This document shows, piece after piece, positions 55,615 to 64,000 of a stretch of 64,000 bases of DNA. Each line of letters opens with the position of its first letter. Positions within the stretch are counted from its first letter, which is position 1. Location: the NCBI RefSeq assembly GCF_009696615.1, contig NZ_VULO01000003.1:1-64000 (forward strand), given 5' to 3'. This DNA comes from Scrofimicrobium canadense (lineage in GTDB: Bacteria > Actinomycetota > Actinomycetes > Actinomycetales > Actinomycetaceae). The notes beneath the pieces were generated by a model. It made no database searches, was not told the origin of the DNA, and saw nothing but the letters and a program-made list of their open reading frames with translations. Position numbers and translations under genes: made by a program.

Positions 55615-56352
55615 ATGGACGGAGCGACAGATTCCAGTGGAGTTGGTGTACTCGACAAAGCAGCGCTGGTCCTGAGTGCCCTTGAGGCCGGACCGGCAAT
55701 GCTTGCACAATTGGTGACCGCAACAGGCCTTGCACGCCCAACAGCACACCGATTGGCGGTGGCTTTGGAGCATCATCGTTTTGTCACCCGCGACATGCAA
55801 GGCCGTTTTGTTCTAGGTCCACGCCTCCAAGAACTAGCCTCTGCTGCGGGCGAAGATCGCCTTATTTCGTCATCCATGCCTATCTTAATTGCCTTGAGAG
55901 ACCACACTAAGGAGTCCTCACAGCTATTCCGCCGCCAAGGTGAACATCGCGTCTGTGTTGCCTCCGCCGAGCGGCAGGTAGGCCTACGGGATTCCATCCC
56001 CGTAGGCGCAGCACTATCAATGAAAGCAGGATCGGCAGCGCAGATACTGCTGGCATGGGAAGAGCCCGAAAGACTGCACCGCGGTCTGCAAGGGGCCTCT
56101 TTCACGGCAACGATGCTCTCCCAGGTCCGCAGGCGTGGATGGGCGCAATCAGTGAGTGAACGCGAAGCCGGAGTGGCCTCAGTATCGGCTCCCGTACGGG
56201 GCTCAGACGGGCGGGTTATCGCCGCACTGTCAATTTCAGGTCCCGTAGACCGCATGGGACGTCAACCCGGAAGAGTTCACGGGCCAGCTGTTGTCGCAGC
56301 TGCTAGCCGTCTCACCGACTTCCTACGCACCGCAGAAAAAATGGGCCTTTAG
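55615..56352 (+). CDS. ltbR: IclR-family regulator, LtbR type
   Basis: This 245-residue repressor starts at the ATG at 55615; a longer frame begins at 55456 within leuC. A winged helix-turn-helix (LAQLVTATGLARPTAHRLAV) is followed by the IclR effector domain (LRDSIPVGAALSMKAGSAAQ, then REAGVASVSAPVRG). In Corynebacterium the divergent IclR gene next to leuCD encodes LtbR, a regulator of leucine and tryptophan genes. The same arrangement here supports the name. Its 3' end overlaps the glycosyltransferase gene by four bases, convergently. Confidence 0.85.
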   Translation: MDGATDSSGVGVLDKAALVLSALEAGPAMLAQLVTATGLARPTAHRLAVALEHHRFVTRDMQGRFVLGPRLQELASAAGEDRLISSSMPILIALRDHTKESSQLFRRQGEHRVCVASAERQVGLRDSIPVGAALSMKAGSAAQILLAWEEPERLHRGLQGASFTATMLSQVRRRGWAQSVSEREAGVASVSAPVRGSDGRVIAALSISGPVDRMGRQPGRVHGPAVVAAASRLTDFLRTAEKMGL

Positions 56353-57425
56353 GCCAAAAATCGCTGCTGAGCACGTCGGTAGCACTCATATGTCTGAGGT
56401 AGGACTTCTTGCCAGTCTAGGGCTAGCCTGTGCTCACGATTGTATTTCTTAATGGGAACAACCAGTTCGGGTTTTTCGGTCCACTGTCGAAGGATCTCTG
56501 CCATTTCAGCATCGGTCGCAGCAACGGCTCCCTCCTGAGAACTGATCCTCTCACCCAGACCCGACTGGGACCGAGAAAGGATCGCCAGACCTGCTGCCTG
56601 CGCCTCAGCGGCCGCGATGGATGCTGCCTCGGCATGTCCGGGCGCAATAAAAACATCTGATTCAGCGTAGAGAGCGCGTAGCTGGTCCGCTGAGAGCCTT
56701 CCAGGCAAGGAGATAGGGAGACGATGCTTAGCAACATAACGTCGCGCCCACGGCAGACCAGGGCCTTCCCCTGCGATCACCGCTTGGGAGCCTGCGTGCT
56801 GCAGCATACGTAAAAGGGCCGGAACCCTTTTACGAGGCGCAAACCGGGTAGCAACCGCCACGTGGAGTCCTTCATGGGACACCGGTTCTACCGCCCATTG
56901 GCCTGTGTCCACACCGTTGGGCAACACTTGGACGTTATCCTCCCCCATGACCTGAGCAACGCGTCCCCTCACCAAATTCGAAACCCCAGCAAAAAGAATT
57001 GGACCAGGTAGTTTGCCTGCAGAAGCAAAGAGTTTCATAAGGGGAATACCTGTTGTTGGATTCCACACTGAATGGACGGTTACCACAGAGGGAATATTCT
57101 TCTGGGCTAGTCGCGGCATGAGTGCCTGGACCACGGGGGTGAGTTCCCCTTGATGAAGATGGACAACATCGGGTTGAAGTTTCTCAATCATCGCCAGGAA
57201 GCGTCGTGGTGCCCTGGGATCAACGGGCGCACCTACTGGATTAGGCCACACTGAGCGAATAACTCGATAAGGCCGTTGTCCATCACTGTTATCAACATCT
57301 GGACTACAGGTGAGAACTGTGACGCCATCGCCTGCCATGTGCTGGCGTTCCGCAAGATGCGAGACCTGGGTTTCAATGCCTCCCATACTGGGAGCAAAAC
57401 AGTCCGAAACATGAATAATTCGCAC
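56349..57425 (-). CDS. GT4-family glycosyltransferase
   Basis: This 358-residue GT-B enzyme has the N-terminal FAPSMGGIETQVSHLAERQ loop, where the GG turn contacts the donor, a DVVHLHQGELTPV segment, VLPNGVD, and the C-terminal EAASIAAAEAQAAGLAIL EX7E region. The start chosen is the GTG at 57425, five bases after GGAGG; the longer frame to 57455 would enter a tRNA gene. It may act on mannosylated lipids or exopolysaccharide; the acceptor is unknown. Confidence 0.87.
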   Translation of the reverse strand: MRIIHVSDCFAPSMGGIETQVSHLAERQHMAGDGVTVLTCSPDVDNSDGQRPYRVIRSVWPNPVGAPVDPRAPRRFLAMIEKLQPDVVHLHQGELTPVVQALMPRLAQKNIPSVVTVHSVWNPTTGIPLMKLFASAGKLPGPILFAGVSNLVRGRVAQVMGEDNVQVLPNGVDTGQWAVEPVSHEGLHVAVATRFAPRKRVPALLRMLQHAGSQAVIAGEGPGLPWARRYVAKHRLPISLPGRLSADQLRALYAESDVFIAPGHAEAASIAAAEAQAAGLAILSRSQSGLGERISSQEGAVAATDAEMAEILRQWTEKPELVVPIKKYNREHRLALDWQEVLPQTYECYRRAQQRFLA

Positions 57426-57446
57426 CGGCACCTCCGCAGGTCGTGG

Positions 57447-57519
57447 TACCCCCAACGGGATTTGAACCCGTGTCGCCGCCGTGAGAGGGCGGTGTCCTGG
57501 GCCGCTAGACGATGGGGGC
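57447..57519 (-). tRNA. tRNA-Glu (CTC), copy 1
   Basis: A 73-base cloverleaf has acceptor GCCCCCA, anticodon CTC in a CGCCCTCTCACGGCG arm, and T-loop GGTTCAAATCCC. CCA is encoded next to its 3' end (57444-57446). It differs by one D-arm base from copy 2. Confidence 0.95.
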
Positions 57520-57553
57520 CCTACAGATTCTGATCGTTTCAGATTCTGTTTCG

Positions 57554-57626
57554 TACCCCCAACGGGATTTGAACCCGTGTCGCCGCCGTGAGAGGGCGGT
57601 GTCCTAGGCCGCTAGACGATGGGGGC
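57554..57626 (-). tRNA. tRNA-Glu (CTC), copy 2
   Basis: This 73-base gene is identical to copy 1 apart from one D-arm base. CCA is not encoded after the discriminator, unlike copy 1. The two copies are 34 bases apart on the same strand and probably arose by tandem duplication. Confidence 0.95.
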
Positions 57627-57644
57627 CTGATTGCGGTGCAACCG

Positions 57645-57716
57645 CTGGGATACTAGGACTCGAACCTAGACTAAATGAACCAGAATCACTCGTGCTGCCA
57701 ATTACACCATATCCCA
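57645..57716 (-). tRNA. tRNA-Gln (CTG)
   Basis: A 72-base cloverleaf has acceptor TGGGATA and TATCCCA, anticodon CTG in a GATTCTGGTTC loop context, and T-loop AGGTTCGAGTCCT. It lies between the tRNA-Glu pair and gltX on the same strand. Confidence 0.93.
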
Positions 57717-57804
57717 AGGTGTTTCGCCCTCCCGCATGCCCATCACTTCCGTGACGGTCAAGCAAGCTGACGAAGAGAAATACTACTTGAGAGGAGTGCC
57801 TGGC

Positions 57805-59310
57805 TCAAATCTGAGCCGTGCCAACCTGGTCACTAAGTTGCCGCAGCCGTGTGAGTGTTGCTGCCTTGCCCAGGATTTCCATCGACTCGAATAGAGGCGG
57901 CGACACACGCTTTCCCGATAATGCGACCCGCAGCGGTCCAAAGGCTAGGCGGGGCTTGACACCCATCTTCTCCACGATCGCCTCGCGAAATACTTCATTA
58001 AGATTCTCAGCACTGAAGTCTTCCAGTGGCTGCAGCACTTCAATTGCTTTGGCAAGAACCTCATCTGCACCTGCTTTGAGCGTCTTCTTCGCGTCAGGCT
58101 CAATGGTGACTTGGTCATCAAGGATGAAGAAGAATCCCAACATCCCCACGCTTTCCGCAAGCGTCTGAATGCGGGTTTGAATCAGTGGGGCCGCCGCAGT
58201 GAGAATCTCTTTTTCTCGTGGCAGGAGGCTATCAAAGTCGGGTGCTGAGACCAGGTCTGCTTCATGGAGGAAGGGCACGATACGTCCTCGGAAGTCCTCG
58301 CCAGTGAGCATACGAATATGGTCAGCGTTGATTGCCGTGCATTTCTTTTGGTCGAAACGTGCAGGATTGGGGTTCACATCACTGATGTCGAAGGCTTTGA
58401 CCATTTCTTCCATGGTGAAGATGTCTTCATCTGGAGAAATGGACCATCCTAATAGGGCCAGGTAGTTGAGAAGCCCCTCCGGAATCATCCCGTTTTTGCG
58501 GTGCAGCAACAGGTTTGATTCTGGGTCACGTTTCGAGAGTTTCTTATTTCCCTCACCCATCACGTAGGGAAGATGACCAAATTGCGGGATGGCATCTGCG
58601 ATACCAAGTTCCACCAAAGCCCGATAGAGAACAACCTGGCGGGGTGTGGAAGACAGCAAGTCTTCACCACGAAGAACGTGTGTGATTTTCATCATGGCAT
58701 CATCGACTGGGTTCACCAGTGTGTAGAGAGGATCGCCGTTGGCGCGGACGATGACATAGTCAGGGATAGACCCAGCTTTGAACGTTACCTCACCACGAAT
58801 GAGATCGGTGAAGGAGACGTCTTCGTCAGGCATCCGCATGCGAATAACCGGCTCTCGCCCTTCGGCTCGGAAGGCGTCAATCTGGTCTTGTGTGAGGTTC
58901 CGGTCGAATCCGTCATATCCGAGTTTGGGACTACGACCCGCAGCAATGTGGCGGGCTTCGACCTCTTCGGGCGTCGAGTAGCTTTCGTATGCGTAGCCGC
59001 CTTCAAGCAGTTTCGGGATGACATCTTTGTAGATGTCCATTCTCTCCGACTGCCGGTAGGGGCCGTGGGGACCGCCTACGCCGATACCTTCATCCCAGTC
59101 AAGGCCCAACCACTGCAGGGATTCAATAATCTGATCAAAACTTTCTTGCGAGTCTCGCTGAGCGTCAGTGTCTTCAATACGGAAAACAAAAGTTCCCCCG
59201 GTGTGACGCGCATATGCCCAGTTGAAAAGGCAGGTACGGACCATTCCCACGTGCGGGGTCCCAGTAGGTGACGGACAGAAGCGAACTCGAACTGATTCAT
59301 TTAGAGCCAT
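57805..59310 (-). CDS. gltX: Glutamate--tRNA ligase
   Basis: This 501-residue class I aminoacyl-tRNA synthetase charges tRNA-Glu and probably tRNA-Gln. The HIGH-like motif is in [12 protein letters not shown] and the KMSKS-like motif is KKLSKRDPE. In Actinobacteria GluRS is usually non-discriminating, with GatCAB converting Glu-tRNA-Gln. Two tRNA-Glu and one tRNA-Gln gene lie directly downstream on the same strand, so enzyme and substrates may be co-transcribed. The gene appears intact. Confidence 0.96.
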   Translation of the reverse strand: MALNESVRVRFCPSPTGTPHVGMVRTCLFNWAYARHTGGTFVFRIEDTDAQRDSQESFDQIIESLQWLGLDWDEGIGVGGPHGPYRQSERMDIYKDVIPKLLEGGYAYESYSTPEEVEARHIAAGRSPKLGYDGFDRNLTQDQIDAFRAEGREPVIRMRMPDEDVSFTDLIRGEVTFKAGSIPDYVIVRANGDPLYTLVNPVDDAMMKITHVLRGEDLLSSTPRQVVLYRALVELGIADAIPQFGHLPYVMGEGNKKLSKRDPESNLLLHRKNGMIPEGLLNYLALLGWSISPDEDIFTMEEMVKAFDISDVNPNPARFDQKKCTAINADHIRMLTGEDFRGRIVPFLHEADLVSAPDFDSLLPREKEILTAAAPLIQTRIQTLAESVGMLGFFFILDDQVTIEPDAKKTLKAGADEVLAKAIEVLQPLEDFSAENLNEVFREAIVEKMGVKPRLAFGPLRVALSGKRVSPPLFESMEILGKAATLTRLRQLSDQVGTAQI

Positions 59311-59345
59311 AATGGAATCAGTCTAGTCGCTGAAAGTGAAGGTCT

Positions 59346-60485
59346 ATGTCTCTGCTGCTCCCCAATGAACTTGCCCTGCGTGATACTGGCTCTTTGAAAT
59401 GGACCGGCATCCTCACTCCCGATGGTATGCCCACAAAAGGCGCGTGGGTCGCTGAAATGGATTTTGGCACCGCACCTGAGATTCGTGACCGCCTGGTGCG
59501 AGCCGTCAACGAGGGGATGCTTGGCTATAATCCGCCCTGGCTCACTGATGCTGTGCGCGAGGCGACCTGCACTTTTCAAGAGCGTCGTTTTGGGTGGGTA
59601 GTCGAGCCTTCTCAAGTTCGCATCGCCAGTTCGGTTTTGGGAGCCCTGGAAGCCACTATCACCCAGTTGACACGGCCTGGTTCGTCCGTGGTAGTCCCTA
59701 CCCCTGCATATATGCCATTCTTGACCATCCCCGAAAAACTGGGGCGAAAAGCTGTTCAGGTTCCCTCGCTTCCCGGCTGGAAACTGGACTTGCAGGGCAT
59801 TCGCGCTGCACTGGAGGACGGCGCCGGCTTAGTGATGCTGTGTAATCCGTGGAATCCAACCGGCCGCGTACTCACGGTAGCGGAGTTGAAAGAACTCCAC
59901 GACCTAGTTTCTGGATATGACGCTCTAGTGTTTGCTGACGAAATCCACTCCCCTCTGGTCTATGGGGATGCGTCTAAATTCGTGTCCTACGCCTCTCTTG
60001 GTCCCACCTATGCGGCACATACTGTGACCGCAGTTGCTGCGTCGAAGGGCTGGAATATCGCGGGCCTTCCCGCAGCCCAGGTGATTCTTCCTGACAATCA
60101 GCTTCGAGATCGTTGGGACCGGCAGGCAGCGCCCTTCACCCACGGCGCTACTACCTTTGGTCTGTTGGGGGCGGCCACCGCCTACACGCTGGACGACGCA
60201 TGGTTGGATGAAGTTTTGGCCTACATATCGAAAAATCTTGATCTTGCGGACGAGGCGCTTGCTGGCACGACTATTGAATACAGCCGCCCGGAAGCCACTT
60301 ACCTCACGTGGTGGGGTTGGGACCGGCCGGATCCTGCTGCAACGTTGAGGAAAGCTGGCGTGGGAGTGAACGCTGGTATCACTTTGGGTGCCAACTATGG
60401 CAATTGGGCGCGTGTGAATGCGGCAATGCCCCGGCCCCTATGGGAGGAAACTTTGGAGCTGGCTGTCGCAGCCCTACGCCCCTAG
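59346..60485 (+). CDS. PatB/MalY-like PLP-dependent C-S lyase or aminotransferase
   Basis: This 379-residue fold-type I PLP enzyme has AEMDFGTAPEI near residues 36-46, CNPWNPTGR at 166-174, FADEIHSPLVY at 196-206 and the Schiff-base Lys234 in AASKGWNIAG. These are typical of the MalY/PatB group, which cleaves cystathionine or other cysteine conjugates. It starts 35 bases after, and divergent from, gltX. A bidirectional terminator follows its stop. A true aminotransferase role cannot be excluded. Confidence 0.88.
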   Translation: MSLLLPNELALRDTGSLKWTGILTPDGMPTKGAWVAEMDFGTAPEIRDRLVRAVNEGMLGYNPPWLTDAVREATCTFQERRFGWVVEPSQVRIASSVLGALEATITQLTRPGSSVVVPTPAYMPFLTIPEKLGRKAVQVPSLPGWKLDLQGIRAALEDGAGLVMLCNPWNPTGRVLTVAELKELHDLVSGYDALVFADEIHSPLVYGDASKFVSYASLGPTYAAHTVTAVAASKGWNIAGLPAAQVILPDNQLRDRWDRQAAPFTHGATTFGLLGAATAYTLDDAWLDEVLAYISKNLDLADEALAGTTIEYSRPEATYLTWWGWDRPDPAATLRKAGVGVNAGITLGANYGNWARVNAAMPRPLWEETLELAVAALRP

Positions 60486-60504
60486 CACTACCTGTCCTAT
60501 CACA

Positions 60505-60548
60505 GTGTCCTAATTCCGGTGGCAGTGAGAAATATGCCACCGGGACAC
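60505..60548. terminator. Bidirectional terminator hairpin
   Basis: CCGGTGGCA (60516-60524) pairs perfectly with TGCCACCGG (60535-60543). An outer GTGTC/GACAC stem (60505-60509 and 60544-60548) extends it with a bulge. TTTT follows on the plus strand at 60551-60554. It sits between the convergent lyase and FAH genes, so it suits both. Confidence 0.75.
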
Positions 60549-60584
60549 CGTTTTACTTGCCGGGATGCGAAAAGGTGGTGGTTT

Positions 60585-61361
60585 TCAGCGTCGCACTACC
60601 GGGTTCGACAATGTTCCAATGCCTGAAACTGCAACATCCACGCGGTCCCCTGGCTGGATGGGGCCAACGCCTGCAGGAGTTCCCGTAAGAATTACGTCAC
60701 CAGGTAGCAGCGTAAAGACATGTGAGATGAAAGAAACCAGTTCGCGAACCGGGAAGATCATCTTCGACGTGCTTTCGCTCTGGCGCAGATCACCGTCAAC
60801 ACTAGCTGTCACGCGCAGGTCGTCAATATTCAGCTCGGGATCAACAACAATCCAGGGGCCCAGTGGGCACGACGTATCAAACCCTTTAGCCCGCGTCCAT
60901 TGGCCGTCTTTTTTCTGAATGTCACGCGCCGTCACATCATTGGCAACTGTGTACCCAAAAATGACATCGTCCACGTCTTCAACAGCCACGTTCTTAGCTA
61001 AGGTTTTGATCACCACTGCCAGCTCGGCTTCATGATCCACGTGATGGGACCAGTTCGGCAACACAATAGGATCGTCGGGGCCGATAACCGAAGTGTTCGG
61101 CTTGATGAATAACAGCGGCTCCGAGGGAACCTCACTGTCCATCTCCGCCGCATGATCCCGATAGTTCTTGCCCACACAGACCACCTTGGATCGGGGAATA
61201 ACCGGAGAAAGCAGTCGAACCTCATCGAGTTCAAACACTTCTCCACTGAGTTTTACCTCTGAGAAGATTGGATCACCGCGCAAAACAAAGATACGCGTAG
61301 AATCGTCTTTGACAATGCCGTATTTTGGGTCGCCCCCACTTGAAAATCGTACAATCCGCAT
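60585..61361 (-). CDS. Fumarylacetoacetate hydrolase-family protein
   Basis: This 258-residue protein matches the short, two-domain FAH family. The conserved VVCVGKNYRDHAAEMD segment lies around residues 60-75. The acidic metal-binding cluster is seen in HEAELAVVI and the VANDVTARDIQKKDGQW stretch. GDVILTGTPAGVGPIQPGD is the family C-terminal signature. Members act as acylpyruvases, oxaloacetate decarboxylases or hydratases; the reaction here is not determined. It is convergent with the PatB-like gene. Confidence 0.9.
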   Translation of the reverse strand: MRIVRFSSGGDPKYGIVKDDSTRIFVLRGDPIFSEVKLSGEVFELDEVRLLSPVIPRSKVVCVGKNYRDHAAEMDSEVPSEPLLFIKPNTSVIGPDDPIVLPNWSHHVDHEAELAVVIKTLAKNVAVEDVDDVIFGYTVANDVTARDIQKKDGQWTRAKGFDTSCPLGPWIVVDPELNIDDLRVTASVDGDLRQSESTSKMIFPVRELVSFISHVFTLLPGDVILTGTPAGVGPIQPGDRVDVAVSGIGTLSNPVVRR

Positions 61362-61455
61362 AGGACCAGAATACCGCGTATAGGGTGTTTCGCCCCGGTC
61401 AAGTCAGCCCATTCAATCACCTCCCCGGGAAATAACTAACAACAGCCCGGGTATT

Positions 61456-63954
61456 GTGGTGCAGGTGAGGACACTGAATGAGATTTTGGATCAGCTGGAG
61501 GATGAAGGCCACCTATCTGAGGATGACCTGCTAGACGCCTTCTCTCAGTGGGCTAGTCAATCAGGGCGTCCGCTCTACCCTCATCAGGAAGAAGCCCTTT
61601 TGGAGCTGTTAGCGGGCAACCATGTGATTGCACAGACTCCCACGGGTTCCGGCAAATCTCTCATTGCCCTGGCAGGACACTTTATTTCTTTGGCACGCGG
61701 GGGACGTTCCTATTACACAGCTCCACTCAAAGCTCTCGTGTCTGAAAAATTCTTCGACCTCGTCGATCAGTTCGGTGCCTCCAATGTGGGAATGGTGACC
61801 GGGGACGTATCTTTGAATGCTGATGCTCCCATCATCTGTTGCACAGCTGAAATCCTGGCAAACCAGTCTTTGCGCGAGGGCGCACAACTCGATGCTGACA
61901 TGGTGATCATGGATGAGTTTCACTTCTATGGTGACCCTCAAAGAGGCTGGGCCTGGCAGGTTCCACTGTTGCAACTGAGAAAACCTCAGTTTGTTGCTCT
62001 GTCAGCGACACTGGGAGATACCACTGCCTTGAGGGCCGACCTCGAAAAGCGGACGGGACGCGCAGTTAGTGAGATAGCAGACGCAGTCCGCCCAGTCCCC
62101 CTGGAGTTTGAATACTGTGTTGATGACCTTCCAACAGTGGTTGAGCGCCTGCTGAAAGAAGACAAGGCTCCCATTTACATCGTGCATTTCGCGCAAGCAC
62201 AAGCTGTCGAAACAGCTGTCACCTTGTCCAAACTTACTATGATCGACAAGGCAAAAAAGGAAACGATTGCCGTTCACCTTGCGGGCACCCATTTTGGACG
62301 AGGTTTCGGACAAGTATTGCGTCGCCTCTTGGCTCAGGGCATTGGCATCCACCACGCAGGAATGTTGCCACGGTACCGCCGACTGGTGGAGCGCCTGGCG
62401 CAGTCTGGACTGCTTGCCGTCATTTGCGGAACCGACACCCTAGGTGTGGGAATCAACGTCCCTATCCGCACGGTGCTCTTCACAGCCCTCGTCAAATATG
62501 ACGGGCGCCGCACACGTCACTTGAGTGCCAGGGAGTTTCACCAGATTGCGGGCCGCGCTGGCCGGGCAGGCTACGACACTGTGGGTTACGTGAGGGCGTT
62601 AGCTTCTGAGTCCGAGGTAGAGCAGGCTAAGCGGCAAGCTCGCCTGAGTGCAGCTCAAGAAGCCCGCGACCAAAAGAAACTCAAGAAACTGGCTAAATCA
62701 CGGGCTCCAAAAGCCCAAAAGGGAAAGGTTACGTGGACAGCCGGGACTTTCGAACGACTTGCTGGGGCTCACCCAGAAACGCTTTCGTCACAGTTTGATA
62801 TCAATCATGCCTTGGTCCTCAACGTATTGTCTGGTCCGGGTGATGTCGAGGAAGAACTTCTGCGCCTCGCCCGCGACAACCATTCGTCCACCGGCGATTC
62901 CAATCCCTATTTGCGTCAACTGGGCGACATTTATCGTTCCCTCAAGCAGGCCGGAATCGTCAGCCGCGATCCAAAGCTGAGAGTGAGTGGAGATTTGCCG
63001 GACGAATTTGCTCTCAACCAGCCTTTAGCTCCTTTTGCTTTGGCCGCACTCGACCTTCTTGACCCCAGCAGTGAAGATTTCGCTCTCGACGTTCTCTCTG
63101 TTGTCGAAGCAATTGTCGAAGATCCCTCCCCCATTCTCTATGCTCAGCAAAGGGTCGCGCGTGACCAAGCAATGGCTGCTATGAAAGCTGAGGGACGCGA
63201 ATATGCTGATCGGATGGATGCCATTCAAGAGGTGACATGGCCAAAGCCCCTGGCGGAAATCATTGAACCGGCTTTTGAAGTTTTCGCCGCAACCAACCCT
63301 TGGGTGGGATATTTGGAGCCGTCACCCAAGTCAGTAGTCAGGGAAATGATCGAAACTGCTGCCACATTTTCCGGCTATATTTCGCGCTATGATTGCACGA
63401 ATTCCGAAGGAATTTTCTTGCGCTACCTCACCGACGTGTACCGTGCGATGGGCCAAATTCTCCAAGCCCAGTTCCACACCGACGAGGTACAGCGCATCAT
63501 TGACTGGCTGGGCCAATTGGTTCGCAGTGTCGATTCGTCACTTTTGGACGAGTGGGAGTCCTTGGCTGCAGGAAAGACACCAGAAGCCATCGTTGAGCCA
63601 GGCGGTGACGATGAGGTGGTTTTTGGTGAGGGCTCTAACCCTTACGCGGAGCGCCGCGCACTGCGTCAAAGAGCCTTCACGATCGTCGAGTTGCTGGCTA
63701 ATGACAATGTTGATGCGTTGAGCCGTCTTGATCCCGCATGGGATTTTGACCGCTGGGATAAGGCGCTGGCACGCTATTGGGCAGAACACGATTGGATTAG
63801 CATCGACCAAGAGGCGAGGTCCCCTGAGCTATTTCATGTTGACGGAACCCGAGTCGAACAGACGATTCTTGACCCGGCAGGAGATGGAGACTGGCGTCTC
63901 ATCGTGGACTTTGATGGCGACGAAACCCAGATCATAGATTTCGCACCCCGCTAG
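61456..63954 (+). CDS. DEAD/DEAH-box RNA helicase with C-terminal DUF3516
   Basis: This 832-residue superfamily 2 helicase has motif I AQTPTGSGKS near residue 60, motif II DEFH in IMDEFHFYGD, motif III LSAT, and motif VI HQIAGRAGRAGYDT. A Lys/Arg-rich segment follows (KKLKKLAKSRAPKAQKGK), and a long C-terminal domain matches DUF3516, found mainly in actinobacterial helicases. It is likely to act on RNA; its targets are unknown. The frame is intact and ends 46 bases before the window edge. Confidence 0.92.
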   Translation: MVQVRTLNEILDQLEDEGHLSEDDLLDAFSQWASQSGRPLYPHQEEALLELLAGNHVIAQTPTGSGKSLIALAGHFISLARGGRSYYTAPLKALVSEKFFDLVDQFGASNVGMVTGDVSLNADAPIICCTAEILANQSLREGAQLDADMVIMDEFHFYGDPQRGWAWQVPLLQLRKPQFVALSATLGDTTALRADLEKRTGRAVSEIADAVRPVPLEFEYCVDDLPTVVERLLKEDKAPIYIVHFAQAQAVETAVTLSKLTMIDKAKKETIAVHLAGTHFGRGFGQVLRRLLAQGIGIHHAGMLPRYRRLVERLAQSGLLAVICGTDTLGVGINVPIRTVLFTALVKYDGRRTRHLSAREFHQIAGRAGRAGYDTVGYVRALASESEVEQAKRQARLSAAQEARDQKKLKKLAKSRAPKAQKGKVTWTAGTFERLAGAHPETLSSQFDINHALVLNVLSGPGDVEEELLRLARDNHSSTGDSNPYLRQLGDIYRSLKQAGIVSRDPKLRVSGDLPDEFALNQPLAPFALAALDLLDPSSEDFALDVLSVVEAIVEDPSPILYAQQRVARDQAMAAMKAEGREYADRMDAIQEVTWPKPLAEIIEPAFEVFAATNPWVGYLEPSPKSVVREMIETAATFSGYISRYDCTNSEGIFLRYLTDVYRAMGQILQAQFHTDEVQRIIDWLGQLVRSVDSSLLDEWESLAAGKTPEAIVEPGGDDEVVFGEGSNPYAERRALRQRAFTIVELLANDNVDALSRLDPAWDFDRWDKALARYWAEHDWISIDQEARSPELFHVDGTRVEQTILDPAGDGDWRLIVDFDGDETQIIDFAPR

Positions 63955-64000
63955 AGACGCTGTTTTCAGCTCTGCGGCAGCGCCGCAGGACCTAGCTCGA

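Noticed and set aside
1-64000. CRISPR arrays, prophage genes, replication origin
   Set aside because: No regularly spaced repeats, phage structural genes, or DnaA-box clusters were seen on reading.

Overview
The window reads as a piece of an actinobacterial chromosome, most likely from the family Actinomycetaceae. Pointers to this are a SpaA-type pilin and class C sortase locus with LPXTG-like sorting signals, an IclR regulator divergent from leuCD (the LtbR arrangement), the lhr-nei2 pair, a DUF3516-type helicase, the leuCD-murA-plsC-gpsA-ddl gene order, and a non-discriminating-type GluRS next to tRNA-Glu and tRNA-Gln genes. G+C looks moderate (not computed). No prophage, CRISPR array or replication origin was seen. 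The only transposase is an IS3-family orfB fragment at the left edge, with its terminal inverted repeat ending at base 450.

Layout. 0.7-4.8 kb: glpABC, anaerobic glycerol-3-phosphate dehydrogenase, with four-base overlaps and an upstream region rich in GTGCAC-type palindromes. 5-11 kb: a HAD phosphatase, a heterodimeric ABC exporter (CydC-like partner) and an SLC13 dicarboxylate transporter, all on the minus strand. 11-13.9 kb: a P1B-4 metal-efflux ATPase divergent from an ArsR sensor with an alpha-5 metal site, followed by a hotdog thioesterase. 14-21 kb: a membrane-bound alpha/beta hydrolase, then a decayed surface-pilus locus (frameshifted sortase C, pilin with a large internal deletion, RCC1-repeat tip protein with two frameshifts and an in-frame stop) and a frameshifted alkyltransferase-like gene. 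21-31.9 kb: a MacB-like ABC transporter, an unknown small protein, nei2, lhr, an unknown protein, and a damaged pabAB. 32-43.5 kb: an amino acid permease, mutY, putP-putA for proline use, an L,D-transpeptidase and a UbiB-like kinase. 43.5-47.3 kb: a DivIVA-like coiled-coil protein and a NarL-type two-component pair whose kinase has a 5' frameshift. 47.3-56.4 kb: tRNA-His, then a minus-strand cell-envelope and leucine block (zincin, ATP-grasp, ddl, gpsA, plsC, murA, leuD, leuC) with the divergent ltbR. 56.3-64 kb: a glycosyltransferase, two tRNA-Glu, tRNA-Gln, gltX, a PatB-like lyase, a FAH-family hydrolase and a DUF3516-type helicase.

How the genes fit together: glycerol-3-phosphate links three parts of the window. 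GlpABC oxidises it, GpsA makes it, and PlsC belongs to the pathway that builds phosphatidic acid from it. MurA and Ddl supply peptidoglycan precursors, and the L,D-transpeptidase acts on the finished wall. Nei2, Lhr and MutY are DNA-repair functions.

Most notable signals: (1) a 68-base ungapped repeat present twice (23323-23390 and 47525-47592, 59 of 68 identical by hand count) that keeps a G+C-rich hairpin while the loop changes, and that can form an alternative overlapping helix; (2) concentrated gene decay in the pilus locus; (3) a pabAB gene lacking the usual start of its PabA part and out of frame at its end. Several lesions sit by short homopolymers, so sequencing error must be excluded before decay or phase variation is claimed.
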